Below, piece by piece: positions 43,883 through 56,115 of a stretch of DNA of 64,000 nt. Position 1 is the first letter of the stretch. Each line of letters begins with the position of its first letter. Below the pieces are notes generated by a model, which was not told where the DNA came from, searched no databases, and saw only the letters and a list, made by a program, of their open reading frames with translations. The translations under genes and the position numbers were made by a program. The DNA comes from Trachythela sp. YZ-2020 (taxonomy: Eukaryota; Cnidaria; Anthozoa; Malacalcyonacea; Clavulariidae), in contig JADLSH010000365.1 of NCBI GenBank assembly GCA_016169945.1, positions 124,001 through 188,000 of the forward strand. The letters are read 5' to 3'.

Positions 43883-45315
43883 TTGGGATGGATGATTGTC
43901 TCACCAGCATTTTTGAAGTGTCTTCTGTGCATATTTGCTACCACACCTTGTCGCTGACAGTATCGTTTTCAATTTCTGAAGATGTGTTTGTCACATTGGG
44001 GACCATGTATAAATTTGTGACATGATCACAATCTGTTAAAAACTAAAAATTTAAACATATTCTCGAAAATATATTTGATGTAAATCGTTTTCACATGCAC
44101 ATGTATGCAACCCATTGCACGAAATTAGTTAATGACAATGTATATCGACAAGTCAAACGGAAACACCAGTACAATGTTGCAAACAACTTAGAAACAACTT
44201 ACTGTCAACTATATTACGACATAAACCCAACATTGAGCTTGGTGGGGGGGGGGGGGGTGAACGTTGCAACATGCTGTAAGGGGGGATTTATCAAAGTGGT
44301 ATGCGAATTCTGTACAAAGAGGAAGTGGTCTCGACCAGTTTTGTCCAAGATTGTCTGAGTTTAGTTATTCTGTACGCTTGAGAAATGCTACATTCCACAT
44401 ATTATAGCGGTTATCTGAGATTAACAACCATTAAACTAATGTGTTAACCGTATGTGTTTTATTTCCTTTGAAAGCTTAAAAATAACGGTTTTTCGCGTTA
44501 GGTTTGGAAAAAGCATTAGTAGCTTTTTACGGCATTTGAATTATACAAACCTTCATTAACTCGTGACGAAGTAATTGAATCGACTTAAAATTTGTTATGA
44601 ATAGTGCTTGTTATAATGACATATAAAACATGTTAAACAGCCAGCTTTATAGCCTGCTCGCAGACGTTGTTAAAAACAAACGTCTGCTGAACCTAGCGCC
44701 GGCAGAACGAGTTCTGCTATTTATTATATTCATTTTGAAATCAATGGCATTTCTTGCAATCTGATTGGTCAAAAATAGTGCGATTAATTCCCAAATCGCA
44801 TCATCTTGAGTATTAATCGCATCATTTTAAACCAATCAGATTCGGAAGCTCTGCACCACAACAACCAATCAGATTGAATGATAGAATTCAACTAGCCAAT
44901 CAATTTAAAGAAAAATGTGCTCTGGCAAATGACCAAATCTGTTCACCATAAATTGTCAATACTCTAGACTGCATTTACTGCAGTTTTTTTCATAAAAATC
45001 AACATAAAGGCGAGTCAAACTTAAAATAATATCAAATAATTTTTCACAAATAATACAGGCCAAATTATCAACAAAATTTTGAATGAAACATTGTCAAAAT
45101 GTCAACAAAAACAAGTTTCATTTGAGCAACAGCCAAAACTGAACACAAAGCTGTCAAAGGCACAAGGTATTAAAATATGGAATGATCGATTGTAGTGTCG
45201 ATGTTTGAATGCACAAAATCACAAGAAACGTTTATCAATTTACATGTAAAGTCTACGATATCTTCACACTTACTTTTTCGGTCTTTATTTCTAGAAATTC
45301 ACTCACATTTTGCTT
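43883..45315. other. no gene seen; small repeats
   Basis: Contains a G14 run near 44,243 and an inverted CCAAT-like pair (caatctgattggtc at about 44,757, aaaccaatcagattc at about 44,830) around tcgcatcat repeats, probably a small MITE. The 87-codon frame at 44,095-44,358 crosses the G run and is not credible. Confidence 0.5.
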
Positions 45316-45323
45316 GTTTATAC

Positions 45324-45748
45324 CATTGAACTATAAATAAACTGGAACGATAACTCAGGGGGGGAAATTGAAGCCAGCTTAATTCAGTTTTTCTGAGGTT
45401 GAGTTGAAATACTTAACGCCAAACATTGGGCTGTGTGGAGGTTCTATTCTATATAAAAAAAAAACTTCAAGACTTTAATTAAAAAGGAAATACTTAAAAC
45501 TTTGGGAGAAAATTTGCCGTATTTTACAAAAATTGCGGTTGTTTTTGTATTTTTAAAGTATTTCCATTTTGCCTAAAGTCTTGAAGTTTTTATATAAAAT
45601 AGAACTTTTTAATAGCTTCAATTTCATATACAGCCCAATGTTCGGCGTTAAGTATTTCAACTCAAACCTCAGAAAAACTAGCTTGGCTTCAACGAATCAT
45701 AGGACTTGATCATAGGAGTTAGCGTTCCAGTTTACTTAGAGTTCACTG
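45324..45748. mobile_element. hAT-type MITE 3, same family as 36,415 and 36,797
   Basis: The ends are cattgaactataaataaact and agtttacttagagttcactg, with ggaacgataactc / gagttagcgttcc inside. The 8-bp gtttatac flanks it at 45,316-45,323 and 45,749-45,756. The interior has a long hairpin (acttcaagactttaatt with gcctaaagtcttgaagt). Confidence 0.85.
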
Positions 45749-45756
45749 GTTTATAC

Positions 45757-46458
45757 TGAGTCAATTTGTCAAATTACAATTCATGTTGTTGCTATGCTAC
45801 GGCATTTCAGGGAGTATCGCGGGTGTGTCAATTGTAAACAAAGACTAATAAAATACCGCTTCCGGTTTAAAAAATTATTTAGATTTCAAAATGAAGATAA
45901 TAAGTGGAAATTGAACTTCGTGTAAATGTTATAATTTGTCTGAAATCAAACTTGTGATTACAAATCGCTTTGTAATCACGCGTTAGATTTCAGACCAAAA
46001 TTGCACTCCACTCAGTTCAATTACCATTATTTATAGCTTAGTTATACTTAATCATCGTACATACTCATAAGTCATGTACGATTATTGTCGTGTAAATATA
46101 TTTTTGTATTGGGCAGCTAAATTTAATTTCATTGCCGGGGTAGTTTTGATTTCGCGCACTTTTAATTTGGATACCAAGTCAGCTGAACCAAAAAATCTCA
46201 AGTCAGAGAAATAGAAGCAGGACAGTTTATTAATTACGTAGCTGTTAAACAACGAATTCTAATGGCTATAATTTTGTCATTTTGTAAAATTTGCTTCGCT
46301 TAAAATTTCAGTAATTTGTACAATGGTGGCAAACGTTTACACGCAGATTACTTTTCCCACATGTTACAGCAGCAAACAGGCCTTTTTGGGCAAATTATTT
46401 TTTGCTCAGCCTTTTAATTTCGCGCACCTGTGTAATACCGTGCAAATTTAAATACAAG
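45757..46458. other. no gene seen
   Basis: AT-rich non-coding DNA with a short inverted pair near 45,945-45,990 (gattacaaatcgctttgtaatc). Nothing recognisable in either strand. Confidence 0.5.
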
Positions 46459-46461
46459 TAA

Positions 46462-47054
46462 GGGACCAGTCATAAAGTATGTGTACTGGGGGGGTGGAGG
46501 TTAAGTTGGGGGGGGGGTACGAAACAAATTATCTAACCTTTGGGGGGGTATGAGACAAATTACGACATTTGTGGGGGTTACGAAACACTGAAAAATGAGT
46601 CTAATACTATGTCTAGGAATAAAACTACAAACTTTAATACTTTAAAAAAATTGAGTGTATGTTCTTATAATAATTAAATTGCAATGTAGCACAGTAGCAT
46701 TTGAGCTACTTTGAGCTTTTTTGTATAAAAATTGGTATTAAGATTTTGAGTAATGTTTTCACCAGATTTTCACCAAGGGCATAATAGTATTAACCACGCA
46801 AAGTATTTCAATACAGACAATAGCTTGCAAATAATTTGCAAACCAGTTATGTTCTTGGCATTTATATTTGTTTCATTTTTTTTGGGGGGAGGGTAATTGG
46901 TTGGTTGGGTGGGGGGGGGGGGTACGAAACATTTCATCACCTTTGAGGGGGGTATTAAATATTTTCCGACGCTTTTTGGGGGGGTGCCAAATTTTATGGT
47001 AGTATTTTGGAATACCCTCCACCCCCCCAGTACACATACTTTATGACCGGTACC
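46462..47054. mobile_element. GGGACC-type MITE with TAA duplication and G-rich ends
   Basis: gggaccagtcataaagtatg at the left pairs with catactttatgaccggtacc at the right, flanked by TAA (46,459-46,461 and 47,055-47,057). Both arms continue into runs of seven or more G (or C) with tggagg. TWA duplication and GGGACC start match 4,386-4,980, suggesting one superfamily (PIF/Harbinger-like). Confidence 0.8.
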
Positions 47055-47120
47055 TAAGGCATGCAAGTTAGTGATATATCTCAAACGTGCGGTGCCAGTG
47101 TGGGTAGAGTATAGCAAATT

Positions 47121-47627
47121 CGGCGGTTGACTGTGGTGTAAAACTACCTGACTACGTTTCGAGCGAAGGCCCTTCGTCTGGAAGTTAAAGGACGTAGATA
47201 AATAAATAAATTCGTTGTAACAAATTAACAGGACCGAATACTAATGAGATAAAGTGACAGCAATAAACTTTTGTGAATATGTTGCATGTGAAATATCAAG
47301 AAAATTTGTAGGAAATTATAAATTTAAACATTGAAGTTAAGAAATTTAATTGAAACAGAAAAAATGTAAATATATACACCGGTAAATTACCAGTAATAGA
47401 CCAATAATTATTATATCACTTTCGAGCTGACTTCCTCCCGAGCTGGGATTCTCAGATGTGACTTGGGCACCCTGTATGATCAGGTGGTGAGCAAGCCGTA
47501 GGCACAGATTAAGGCTGCAGGCGAGATACGCACTTCGTATTCCAGACGAAGGGCCTTCGCTCAAGCCTCGAAACGTCGAAGTTCTCATTGTATTTTTCAG
47601 GTAGTTTTACACCACAGTCAACCGCCG
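47121..47627. mobile_element. 507-bp MITE with 'CGGCGGTTGACTGTGGTG' ends
   Basis: cggcggttgactgtggtgta and accacagtcaaccgccg, with aaaactacctga / caggtagtttt, are near-perfect inverted ends. Just inside lie cgaagggccttcgctcgaaa-type palindromes on each side (47,160 and 47,547). No coding. The target duplication is unclear. Confidence 0.75.
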
Positions 47628-47816
47628 TATGTAAGTGATATAAGTTAACTTACAAAAATACTCGTCATCCAACATGCATCCCTCGTCATCCAACATGCAT
47701 CCCTCGTCATCTTTGACTTTGTTCATCAGTTGTTCTCCAGTTGTTGCACTATCTACATGATATGCAATAATTTAAAGGATTAGTAACAATATGGAGTCTA
47801 AGTCAACTTCCCATTA

Positions 47817-48033
47817 GCCGAATTCATATTAGGGACGGGAAACTCGTCTGTGAAAACCCGTCTGAATATGAATTTAGGGACGGATTTAAGACGAGTTTCC
47901 CGTCTAGATGGGATTCCCGTCTAACTTTCCCGTCCGTACGGGAAAGTTAGACGGGAAACTCGTCTGCCCCCGGATTCATATTAGACGAGTTTCCCGTCTA
48001 AGACGAGTTTCCCGTCCCTAATATGAATTCGGC
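47817..48033. mobile_element. 217-bp fold-back MITE, TA duplication
   Basis: gccgaattcatattagggac and gtccctaatatgaattcggc are perfect inverted ends, flanked by TA. The interior repeats acgagtttcccgtct and its complement several times, so nearly the whole element can fold into one hairpin. Related acgggaaa motifs occur at 51,694 and 52,670. Confidence 0.85.
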
Positions 48034-48039
48034 TAATTT

Positions 48040-48949
48040 CTAATATAAATTTGGTAATTTGTAAAAGCCTCTCTCATAGTTAAGTGACAATCTAAAGTTT
48101 CAAGAGGCTATGGATAAACCATACTTATTTTTTTTATTATTTTAACTATTTCATTTTTACAGAATTACGTTGAAAATTACATAAAATGTATGAACGGGTT
48201 AAATGCTTTAACTTTCTGTGCTTATACTTTCTATATTTAAACTATAAAATCAGACAATAAAACTCGGATTTCAAGTGAGTGGGTGATTATTATCAGTGCG
48301 ATTTTGCTATCAACACCTTATATCACGCCGTAAGCTGAGCCTATTTGCTAATTGCTATTGCATAACGCTATCCGATACGGCTTAGAATTTCACGTATTTC
48401 AATAAGGTGTGGCTATTACTGAGCATCGCCAAAATAATAACTGATGTATTAATATCAATATCCTTTCACCAACGAAGTATTAAAGAACGGATAAACACAG
48501 ATTTTACTACACAATCTGCAAGCGTAATGTAAAATGCGGACACATGGGTCTTTCGGATGTACAACGACATATTACCACATCAATCGGCACCAACGACATG
48601 CAAAAGATGCAAGATCGCAGCCAACTCTTTCTTTTCCATCGTTATCAAGCCCCGTGACTGAAAAGGTAAAATCTCTGCTTTTAATGATAATTGTACAGCC
48701 AGATAAAAGAGAGGCGAGGTTTTACATTTACCTACGCACTTTATTGTGAAAATACCATCTGATTATCTCTTATTGGAACTGTGATTATCATATACTATCA
48801 GTTACTGTTAAATGTACTATATATATATGGCCTTTTTCCCGTACCTTGCTTAAAATAGAATAAGAAATGCTTAGTGAAGTTTTCTTTTTTTGTTAATATA
48901 GACCATGCGCGCCGAAGTAAAAGTGGCCACAATGCTCGTCCAGCAAAAT
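48040..48949. other. no gene seen
   Basis: AT-rich DNA. The 71-codon frame at 48,534-48,749 shows no motif. An aatatagaccatgcgcgccg stretch just before the next element may be the 5' edge of the degenerate hAT gene. Confidence 0.4.
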
Positions 48950-49562
48950 CGCCTGTATTCTAAAAGCTCACTCGCACTCACAGAGTGGAGGTTCGATCTG
49001 AGCTTCCCTTGAGTGTCAGTGCTGTTTTTGAACAGCTGGAGGGTTAGTCCCGTACAATACTATTTGTGAGTACTCATCCTCCAGCTATTCAAAAATAGCA
49101 CTGACACTCAAGGGAAGCTCAGATTGAACCTCTGTCGGATAAATCCATGTAAATATTAAATACTTTATGTTACGTTTTATATTACTTTATTAATTGTTGT
49201 AAATCGATATCCTAGTTAGACTATAATGCGTGGCCTATGCTCAAACAATAGACAATAAACGTCCGGACGACGCAAATATTGAAGGTTGAGATTGCAAGAG
49301 AGATTGTGTTAGAGTTGATCGAGAAAGGTTGTGATTGTAAGATTGTATGGTTTTAAGAATTGGATATGTTATAATTGTTTTATTTTAATAAATTTGTAAA
49401 AGGAATTGACTGCGCGTATTATTTGATTGTACGTCGATAGTATACAGTCCCCAGAGAAGAGAACCAGCTGAAGCGCAACTGCTCGTATTGACGAGAAGCA
49501 GAAAAGTGCAACAACCTCCACTCTTTAAGTGTGAGTGTGAGTGAGCTTTTAGAATACAGGCG
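48950..49562. mobile_element. 613-bp element with nested hairpin
   Basis: cgcctgtattctaaaagctc at the left and gagcttttagaatacaggcg at the right are perfect inverted ends, followed by related cactc / gagtg tracts and ggaggtt / aacctcc. A second long inverted pair lies within the left half (48,988-49,133; agcttcccttgagtgtcagt against its complement), with the loop around 49,060. aat occurs at both flanks but the duplication is not certain. Confidence 0.75.
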
Positions 49563-49585
49563 AATATCCCGCTTGCTTTTGCTGA

Positions 49586-51425
49586 TGAACTTAATTACGC
49601 TACTTTTCCGCGACATTTTCTCCGACAGCGAAATCGCCAAGAACTACTCTTCAAGAAAAACAAAACTGAATAGCTTGTATTATCAATGGCGCCGCTGTTG
49701 CTCCTTTCTTCCAGCAGAATCTTGTCGAACATATAAAGAAGAATCCTTTCTCTATCGCAATTGACGGCTCCAGCGATTCTGATGTTGAGAAGATGAATCC
49801 TTTGACCGTTCGAATTTTTTATGTTAATCGTGGAAATGTCTGCACGCAGTTCCTTGATATGTGCATTTGTCTTCCTCGTCAACACCAGAAGGAATATTTT
49901 CAAAAATGGAGGATGCCTTCACTACACATAGTATTTCATGGGACAACTGTGTCGGTTTAGGAGTGAACAACACCTCTGTCACTATGTATGGGCTGCAGAA
50001 ATTCAATCAAGTCTCGCGTTTTGGGAAAGAACCCAGCGATCTATATTATGGGTTGTCCCTGTCATATTGTGCACAATACGGCTATAAAAGCAGCCCATGC
50101 TTTTGAAGAAGTAAGTATGTGTACGCCCGGTTTTGAAAACTGTAGGGGGGGCTCCGAATAATCCCGTTAACGTTGAACATGTATATGCTTACAAATCCTT
50201 ATTCTTTGTTCAGATATCAAGATTTAATGTTTGATGATCCTATGACGGAAGTTTATCTTCTCTTTTACCATGCAGTCATCCATTCAAGCATTCATTTCAA
50301 CATGTTTCTACAAAGGGAAGACCCTGTATAATCCGGTTGTTTATGAGCAGACAACTTCTTTTTTGCAGAAGCTTGCTAGTAAATTTCTAACTGTGGAAAG
50401 CAAATGGAGACTTCAGTACTCTTGATTTTAAGGAAACAAAATTTCAACATCCAGGTAAGGTACACGTATGCAGAAGGCTTGCTATAATCTACTTTATATA
50501 TAAACAATGTTGTGAAGGCTGTTTTTAATTTAATCATTCATTTTTCATATGTATGTTTCCGCTCGGAAAAGTTTATACCCATCTAAATTTTATATATAGC
50601 CTATTTTTGACATACACTATATATAAAAAATATATGCGTAAACGAATAGGACCTAAGTCACACACACATGTTGTGCATTTATTCATTTGGTTATTTCATA
50701 GGTATGTATTTTTGCTTTTACGCGCCGGCATATACGTACGTATATACTGTATTCTAATGAAAAACGCACGACTAAAAAGCAGACGTATTAATATCGTACA
50801 TGTGTGTTTTTCAGACAATTTGTTGTTCATTGGGTTTGTTACCAAAATACGTCTTCACAAACTTATTGAAGATGGCGACATCAGTCCAGCACAGCAAAAC
50901 GCCTCAGTCTACAAAAGTGTTAGAGCCTTCTATGCCCGTGCCTTGGAGTATGCTATCACTAACCTACCGTTAAAGGACGAGTTACTACAAAATGCGAAGT
51001 TTTTAAATTTCAGTAGCAGAGAGAGCGCGCCAAACTTTCTGAAGTGGAGTACTTCCTACAAAGATAAATAGTAGAAAAATACTAGCTTCGACTCTCTACT
51101 AGTAAACTGCCGCTGTATGTTTTGTCTTTTCACACTTATATAGGTTTGACTCGCTATTACCTTTCCAGTTCTCTCATGAAATGGATAAGTTATCCGACGA
51201 ATTTATTGAGTTTCAACTGCTCCGTGATGAAGATATACCCAAACAGATGGTTAAAGTTGACACTGATAGTGATAGACAAATTCTACTACAGGATGGATAT
51301 CATTTGGCATTACGTTTCATCGCTGAAGGTTCCAGATCACACCACTCGCTTCTCTAGACTTTCCAAGATAGCTATGCTAGTGCATGCTCTTAATCCCACA
51401 TTCTAATGAACGCCCAAGAAGAGCG
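49586..51425 (+). pseudogene. degenerate hAT-family transposase gene
   Basis: Pieces in order, in changing frames: NPFSIAIDGSSDSDVEKMNP (about 49,745), FSKMEDAFTTHSISWDNCVG (about 49,900), KNPAIYIMGCPCHIVHNTAI (about 50,030; conserved CPCHxxHN) to a donor gaagaa|gtaagt; then ASKFLTVESKW (about 50,375); then IRLHKLIEDGDISPAQQNAS and FYARALEYAITNLPLKDELL (about 50,860-50,990); then FSHEMDKLSDEFIEFQLLRD (from 51,170) and YRMDIIWHYVSSLK with LSKIAMLV and a PHSNE remnant of the hAT dimerisation motif (about 51,400). At least four frameshifts and several stops make it inactive. The N-terminal finger is not present. Confidence 0.75.
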
Positions 51426-51639
51426 TATTTGACATTGCGGTAATTGACAGTTGACATTTCGAAAACAATGTAATTGTAATTTTGTTATTTTTCTTACTTT
51501 AATTCTAATATCCTATTGGATAGTATTTTAATGAGTGATTCTAATTGGTCAATTTGACAGGAAGTTAGGAACATTTTAAGGAACTTCCTCAAAATATTGA
51601 AGAACTGCTCAGAGAAACTGCTCAAAGCATGGAAATGAA

Positions 51640-52712
51640 TAGCCTGCGAGGCAGACGGTCCTGCGGCGAAACACTAAAAAACGGGCAAGGCTGAGGACGG
51701 GAAAGAACGAGGAAGGGAAAGACCGTCTGCAAGGTTTGGTCGAGGGTGGAAGGTCGAGGTCGAGGGTCGAATGTCGAGGGTCAAAAGTCGAGGTTGAAAA
51801 ATTGATTTCATTGGTACTGTTGAATTTGAGTAGAATGTTGAATGGTGTAAAAACTTTTAAAAACTATACTTTTCATCCAGAATTGATGATTGGCTGTACT
51901 ATTTTTACCGCTGTCAATCAATAGGAAATGTGCCATTAATTAATGTAATATATCTAGGCCCGTTTCAGACGCCGCTCCCCTCATGCGCCGAACTTTAAAT
52001 GACGAATTAGGTGCGACAGAAGAGCGACGTATGAATCAATTCAATTAGGTACGGCAGAATTTGGAGCGACATAAGTTCGGCAGAACTTCGACAGAGCCTG
52101 TCGCATTATGTGACGTTGGAGCGACATCGATTCATACGCCGCTCCACTCGTGTGCCGAACCTAAATCAAAATTTACTGTAATTTATTAGGATTAGATTAG
52201 CCACTTTGCAATGTTTACTTATTTTTTTAATTGTATTTGGAATTCCCGCGCGAATACTACCCTCCTCTCTTGTCAACAACATTATATTTTATACGCCGTT
52301 TGAATCACTGTCGCTCTTGTGTCGCTCCAGCGTCGCAACCTAATACAATTAAGTTCCGCGCATGAGTGGAGCGGCGTCTGAAACGGGCCTAAAACACGCA
52401 ATAACAATAGCACAGAGACAAAAGTTTGTAAATTAAAATATTTTAAGGAACGAGACGCCAACTGTTAATTCTGAAACGTTAATGAGAGGTCCAACGGCAC
52501 TTGTTTCTACAGTATATAGGTTTAGGTTTTATCGTTAAGTTTTTTATTTAAAATTGCGCTGTTTGTTTACGTAAGTAATGACATATATTTTTAGCTGTGA
52601 TTTTAGTCTATTGTTAGTTACTTCTTGAAAGGGGGCGGCAATCAAATACACAGCCAAAGACGGTTTTTCCCGTCCTCAGCCTTGCCTTGTTTTTTACACT
52701 TTTTCGTCTTCA
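51640..52712. mobile_element. larger element with diverged ends around 51,957-52,389
   Basis: gggcaaggctgaggacggga at about 51,682 is repeated in inverse as tcccgtcctcagccttgcc at about 52,669, with further similarity outward (aaaacactaaaaaa versus ttttttacactttt). The left edge is tagcctgcgaggcagacgg. A purine-rich tcgaggtcgagg minisatellite follows at 51,740-51,795. The exact ends and target duplication are not clear. Confidence 0.45.
51957..52389. mobile_element. 433-bp MITE with TA duplication
   Basis: ggcccgtttcagacgccgct and agcggcgtctgaaacgggcc are perfect inverted ends, with ctcatgcgccgaact / agttccgcgcatgag inside, and TA at both flanks. Many cgacagaagagcgac and gtcgctc motifs line the arms. 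Nested in the larger element. Confidence 0.85.
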
Positions 52713-53233
52713 AATGTATTTAGATTACAATATCAAAAAATACTTGACTGTAGAAAAGTTCCAATCGAAAAATTGAACACATATTAAACTGCCAATCCGT
52801 TGCAATAAACCAGCCCTACCCAAGTATTTTATAAACATGAATCCAAAATATAATTAATGTTCAAAGTAATTTGAAACTCACGCGTGACTGATTTGTCCCT
52901 AAAACAGTTGAGATTATCTGTCCTAAATGTAATGCATACAAACTCGTATACAGAACCTATTGACTACAGTACCGAGGGAGTGCTTGAAAACTGTCGAAAT
53001 TTATTTGGTATCATTTTAGCGTGTTTTAAGAACGAGGAAAACAATTGTGTCGGACAAATAGCGTTCAGATATTGGGATCCGTTGTCGGACGAATATGCAT
53101 AATGTACAATTTTAATATGCCTTGTCTGGACAACTCAGTGAAAGCCAGACGCGACAAGACGCGACTGAATCAAAATTCGTCTGAATATGTAATAAGATAT
53201 GTCTCCCGTCAAATTACTTGACTTGAATGCATA
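52713..53233 (+). other. no confirmed gene; one exon-like frame
   Basis: After an acceptor-like cctaaaacag (about 52,906) one frame reads EIICPKCNAYKLVYRTY, and a second, shifted by one base, reads DYSTEGVLENCRNLFG to YWDPLSDEYA and a stop at 53,102. A CPxC start followed by a shifted tail suggests a decayed exon or transposase part; the family is not recognised. Confidence 0.25.
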
Positions 53234-53473
53234 AAGTCTGCACACGAGTGAGATAAGCACCGCAAGCATAAGGAAAGACAAAAGGTAAAACAAAGGGATG
53301 CAGTGAAGTGTGCAACATAAACGTCGACATAAGCATAAACACAAGCCTCTAGGCATAAGCTAAGCCCGAACAAAAGACATTTCAAAATTCTTTCCGTTTT
53401 GTATTTTTAAGCCCTAGAGGAATTTTCTTTTGTATTTCTGCTTATGCTTATCTCACTCGTGTGAACCAGGCTT
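53234..53473. mobile_element. MITE, 'CCTGGTTCACAC' family, complete copy
   Basis: The left end aagtctgcacacgagtgaga and taagcac are the inverse of the right end tgcttatctcactcgtgtga and accaggctt. The interior is shared with 1-227. It is the left edge of block C. The TIR and the 35-bp satellite monomer differ at only a few positions. Confidence 0.75.
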
Positions 53474-53783
53474 AAAACTAAAAAACATACAATGAATAAT
53501 ACTGAAATAACTGAATCAAGACTTACATGCACGTTGACCCTCTGCCGCCATATAAAATATACACGTGATAGACATAAGACATGTGACATGTCATGAAACT
53601 TTTGTTGTCAATCACACATGGAAGTTTATACAAAACTAATAAAAGTTAATATGTTACTATTATTAGAAACTCCTGGAAACCATTTATCTGATTTATGTTT
53701 GAAAAATTTTCCGAATAGAAGCACTTGTGCTGTTGTGAATGCGCTCAAGATTTGAATTATCACCAAGAAGACACAAATTCACA

Positions 53784-54683
53784 CAGGGGCGTGGCGAACG
53801 AATCACGATTGGGAGGTGTCATATCATTATGACCAACTTTTCCGATGAAACGGACCAATTTTTTTGTCTTTCTCTATACAAATTTTTGTATCAAAATTGT
53901 AGGGGGAATTTTTTTAAGAAATCGTTAGTGTGTGGGGGGGGGGCATCAACGAAAAGGGACCTAACAAACCTGGTATATTGAAGACGTGGGGAGGTGGAGG
54001 GGGGTCTGGGGATCCTCCCCAGGAAATTTTCGCCGTTCTTGAGTCTCTGTGGCTTGATTTCCTGCATTTTCACAGACAATTTTTGATATATCCCATCTAA
54101 ACGGACCAAGCTTTTGGTATAAAAGCAAGTTTTTGTTGTGGGAATATCATAACTCTCTTCTGAACTTAGCCAGTTTCCCCTTTTTTGCTTATATTTTAGA
54201 CAAAAGGGACCATTACTGGAGGGCCAAAATAGTTTACTGGGGGGCCAACACGGGGGCTTGGCCCACCAGTTTATTAGTTAAAAAAGGCCCTGTGCTAAGC
54301 CGCTTCTAACGATCATTTTGAACTACACAAATATCACTTCAACTCTGAAAGGGTTATAAATGTTACATTGCTAACAAGCATGTTTATCAATTACATTTTA
54401 ACAATGAAATTTCTTCGTAACTGGCCCAAACAGCTTTCATTTGCCTTTATTGTCCTGACACTCCATCTTGTTTTTAGTAAGTTTTCAAGAAATGCAAGCA
54501 TTTTTTAACTTTTTGTAAGATAGAAAGGATCAAAGAATGATGTTGAGGCAATGTGTGTATGCTACACTCCAGTAATTCTGCACTAGTCCATCGACCAACT
54601 GCTTACGTACTCAGGAACACATATTTCTCAATACGTATTGTTTCTCATGTAATATGTTTTAACCAACAACTGACCAACTCTTT
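53784..54683. mobile_element. hAT-like element, block C copy, right end lost
   Basis: It starts caggggcgtggcgaacg after aattcaca (53,776-53,783), as in A, and follows A up to gaccaactcttta. There it joins foreign DNA, so about 170 bp and the right TIR are missing. Confidence 0.75.
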
Positions 54684-55740
54684 ACAGGTCCTCAAGTTAC
54701 CTAAATACAATAAGATATAATAAGAATAGTTACATTAGTTTATAGAGAAAAATTATATAAGAAATTATGTACAATTTAAAACTTCAAAGCGGTCAATGCC
54801 TTTATAAGTTTCTCTAAAATAGTTTTTAAGAGATAATTTGAACGAGGAGAGACTTAGTTTTCGTTTGATTTCTGGCGGAAGGCTATTCCAGAATTTTATG
54901 CTCGTCACCGTAAATGTTCTACCTCCTTCCGTTAACCGATTAAATTTAGGGCAGACTAAGTTTAGCTTTCCATGCCTTGTTTCTCTACCATGTATCGAGT
55001 AGTTAGTTGGTAATAAACTATCAATGTATCCTGGCGTTTGGCCATGTAAACTCTTATATACGAGTGAACATTTATTGATCTTTATTTCATCATAAAAAGG
55101 TATCCAACCTAATTTGGTAAAATTATTAATCGATCTAGAAAATCTATCAGTTCGTAAAATTACTCGAGCTGCCCTCTTCTGTAGTTTAAAAATTCTATGT
55201 AAGTCTCCAGTTGAGCAACAACTCCATACTGTGCTGCCATACATCAACTCTGGTTTTATAATGGCATTATAAAACAGACTGAATTCTCTCATTTTAATGG
55301 TAAATATGTTCGTAGTTTCTTCAGAAGTTCTATTTTCTTAGACAGTTTGTTTGTTAGCTTGTCCACACGGTGCTTAAAAGTAAGGTTTTCGTCAAATGTG
55401 ACACCCAATAATTTATGGATTGGGACCTGATCGATATTCTCATTACTGGCAGTGACGTTCAGAGTTAAACTTTGTAGTCGAGATTGCAACCGGTGACCAG
55501 TTATAAGTATTGATTTGGTTTCAATACCATGCGGTTTTCATCAGACCAGTTACAGACTTCAACTACGTCCTGTTGAAGACCGGACTGAAATTCAGTCGGT
55601 GCTTTGGTAAAATGAGCACTAGCACAGAGCGTGGTATCATCAGCAATACATCCATGGTCGAGGTAGATCATTTATGAATATTAAAAATGACAATGGGCCC
55701 AAAATACTCCCTTGAGGGACACCATGAGTGGCTTGTAATT
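54684..55740 (-). mobile_element. LINE fragment, minus strand (RT palm to 3' end)
   Basis: From high to low coordinates: a GVPQGSILGPLSFLIFINDL-like stretch (about 55,720-55,660), the catalytic IADDTTLCA (about 55,640), then LQSLTLNVTASNENIDQVPI, HKLLGVTFDENLTFKHRVDK, AIIKPELMYGSTVWSCCSTG, IFKLQKRAARVILR and a C-terminus with FWNSLPPEIKRKL. One frameshift is seen near 55,290 and others upstream. It is a different subfamily from 27,802-32,708. It replaces the right end of the hAT element and abuts the SINE head. Confidence 0.8.
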
Positions 55741-55749
55741 GTGTTGATT

Positions 55750-56115
55750 TTCGGTGGCGCAATCGTCAGAGCACGCGCCTCTCACCTCTGATATCGTGGG
55801 TTCGAGTCCAGTTGGGGACGACTTATGACAGCTATGTGAAAAGAGTTAGTCAACGCTCTGCCGAAAGTCGTGGGTTTTCTCCGGGTACTCCGGTTTCCTC
55901 CCACAGGGAATGTTGACAGGGTGGGTTGGGTTTAACCCCTAACTGGTCCTTCCACCGTAGCTGTGCTCCGTGATGGCGAGCAAAAGGTGGCTGCCATATG
56001 CGCGCCTAGAAAGCCTTCGACTTGGTCACGTTGAGCTGTGTCCTTCGCAATTCAGCTTAGCTCTCAGCTGCAAGTAAGGATAATAAGCACACCCCCTTAC
56101 TTACCTAACTATAAA
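55750..56115 (+). mobile_element. tRNA-derived SINE, block C copy
   Basis: Same element as 1,966-2,325: A-box-like tcggtggcgcaatcgtcaga, B box gggttcgagtcc, body with actccggtttcctcccac. The first bases of the head are lost at the LINE junction. The translated frame at 55,728-55,916 is not a gene. Confidence 0.85.

Noticed and set aside
47150..47580. Hammerhead motif in the MITE at 47,121-47,627
   Set aside because: gacgaagggccttcgctcgaaa resembles part of the core but lacks CTGATGA and is explained as a plain palindrome.
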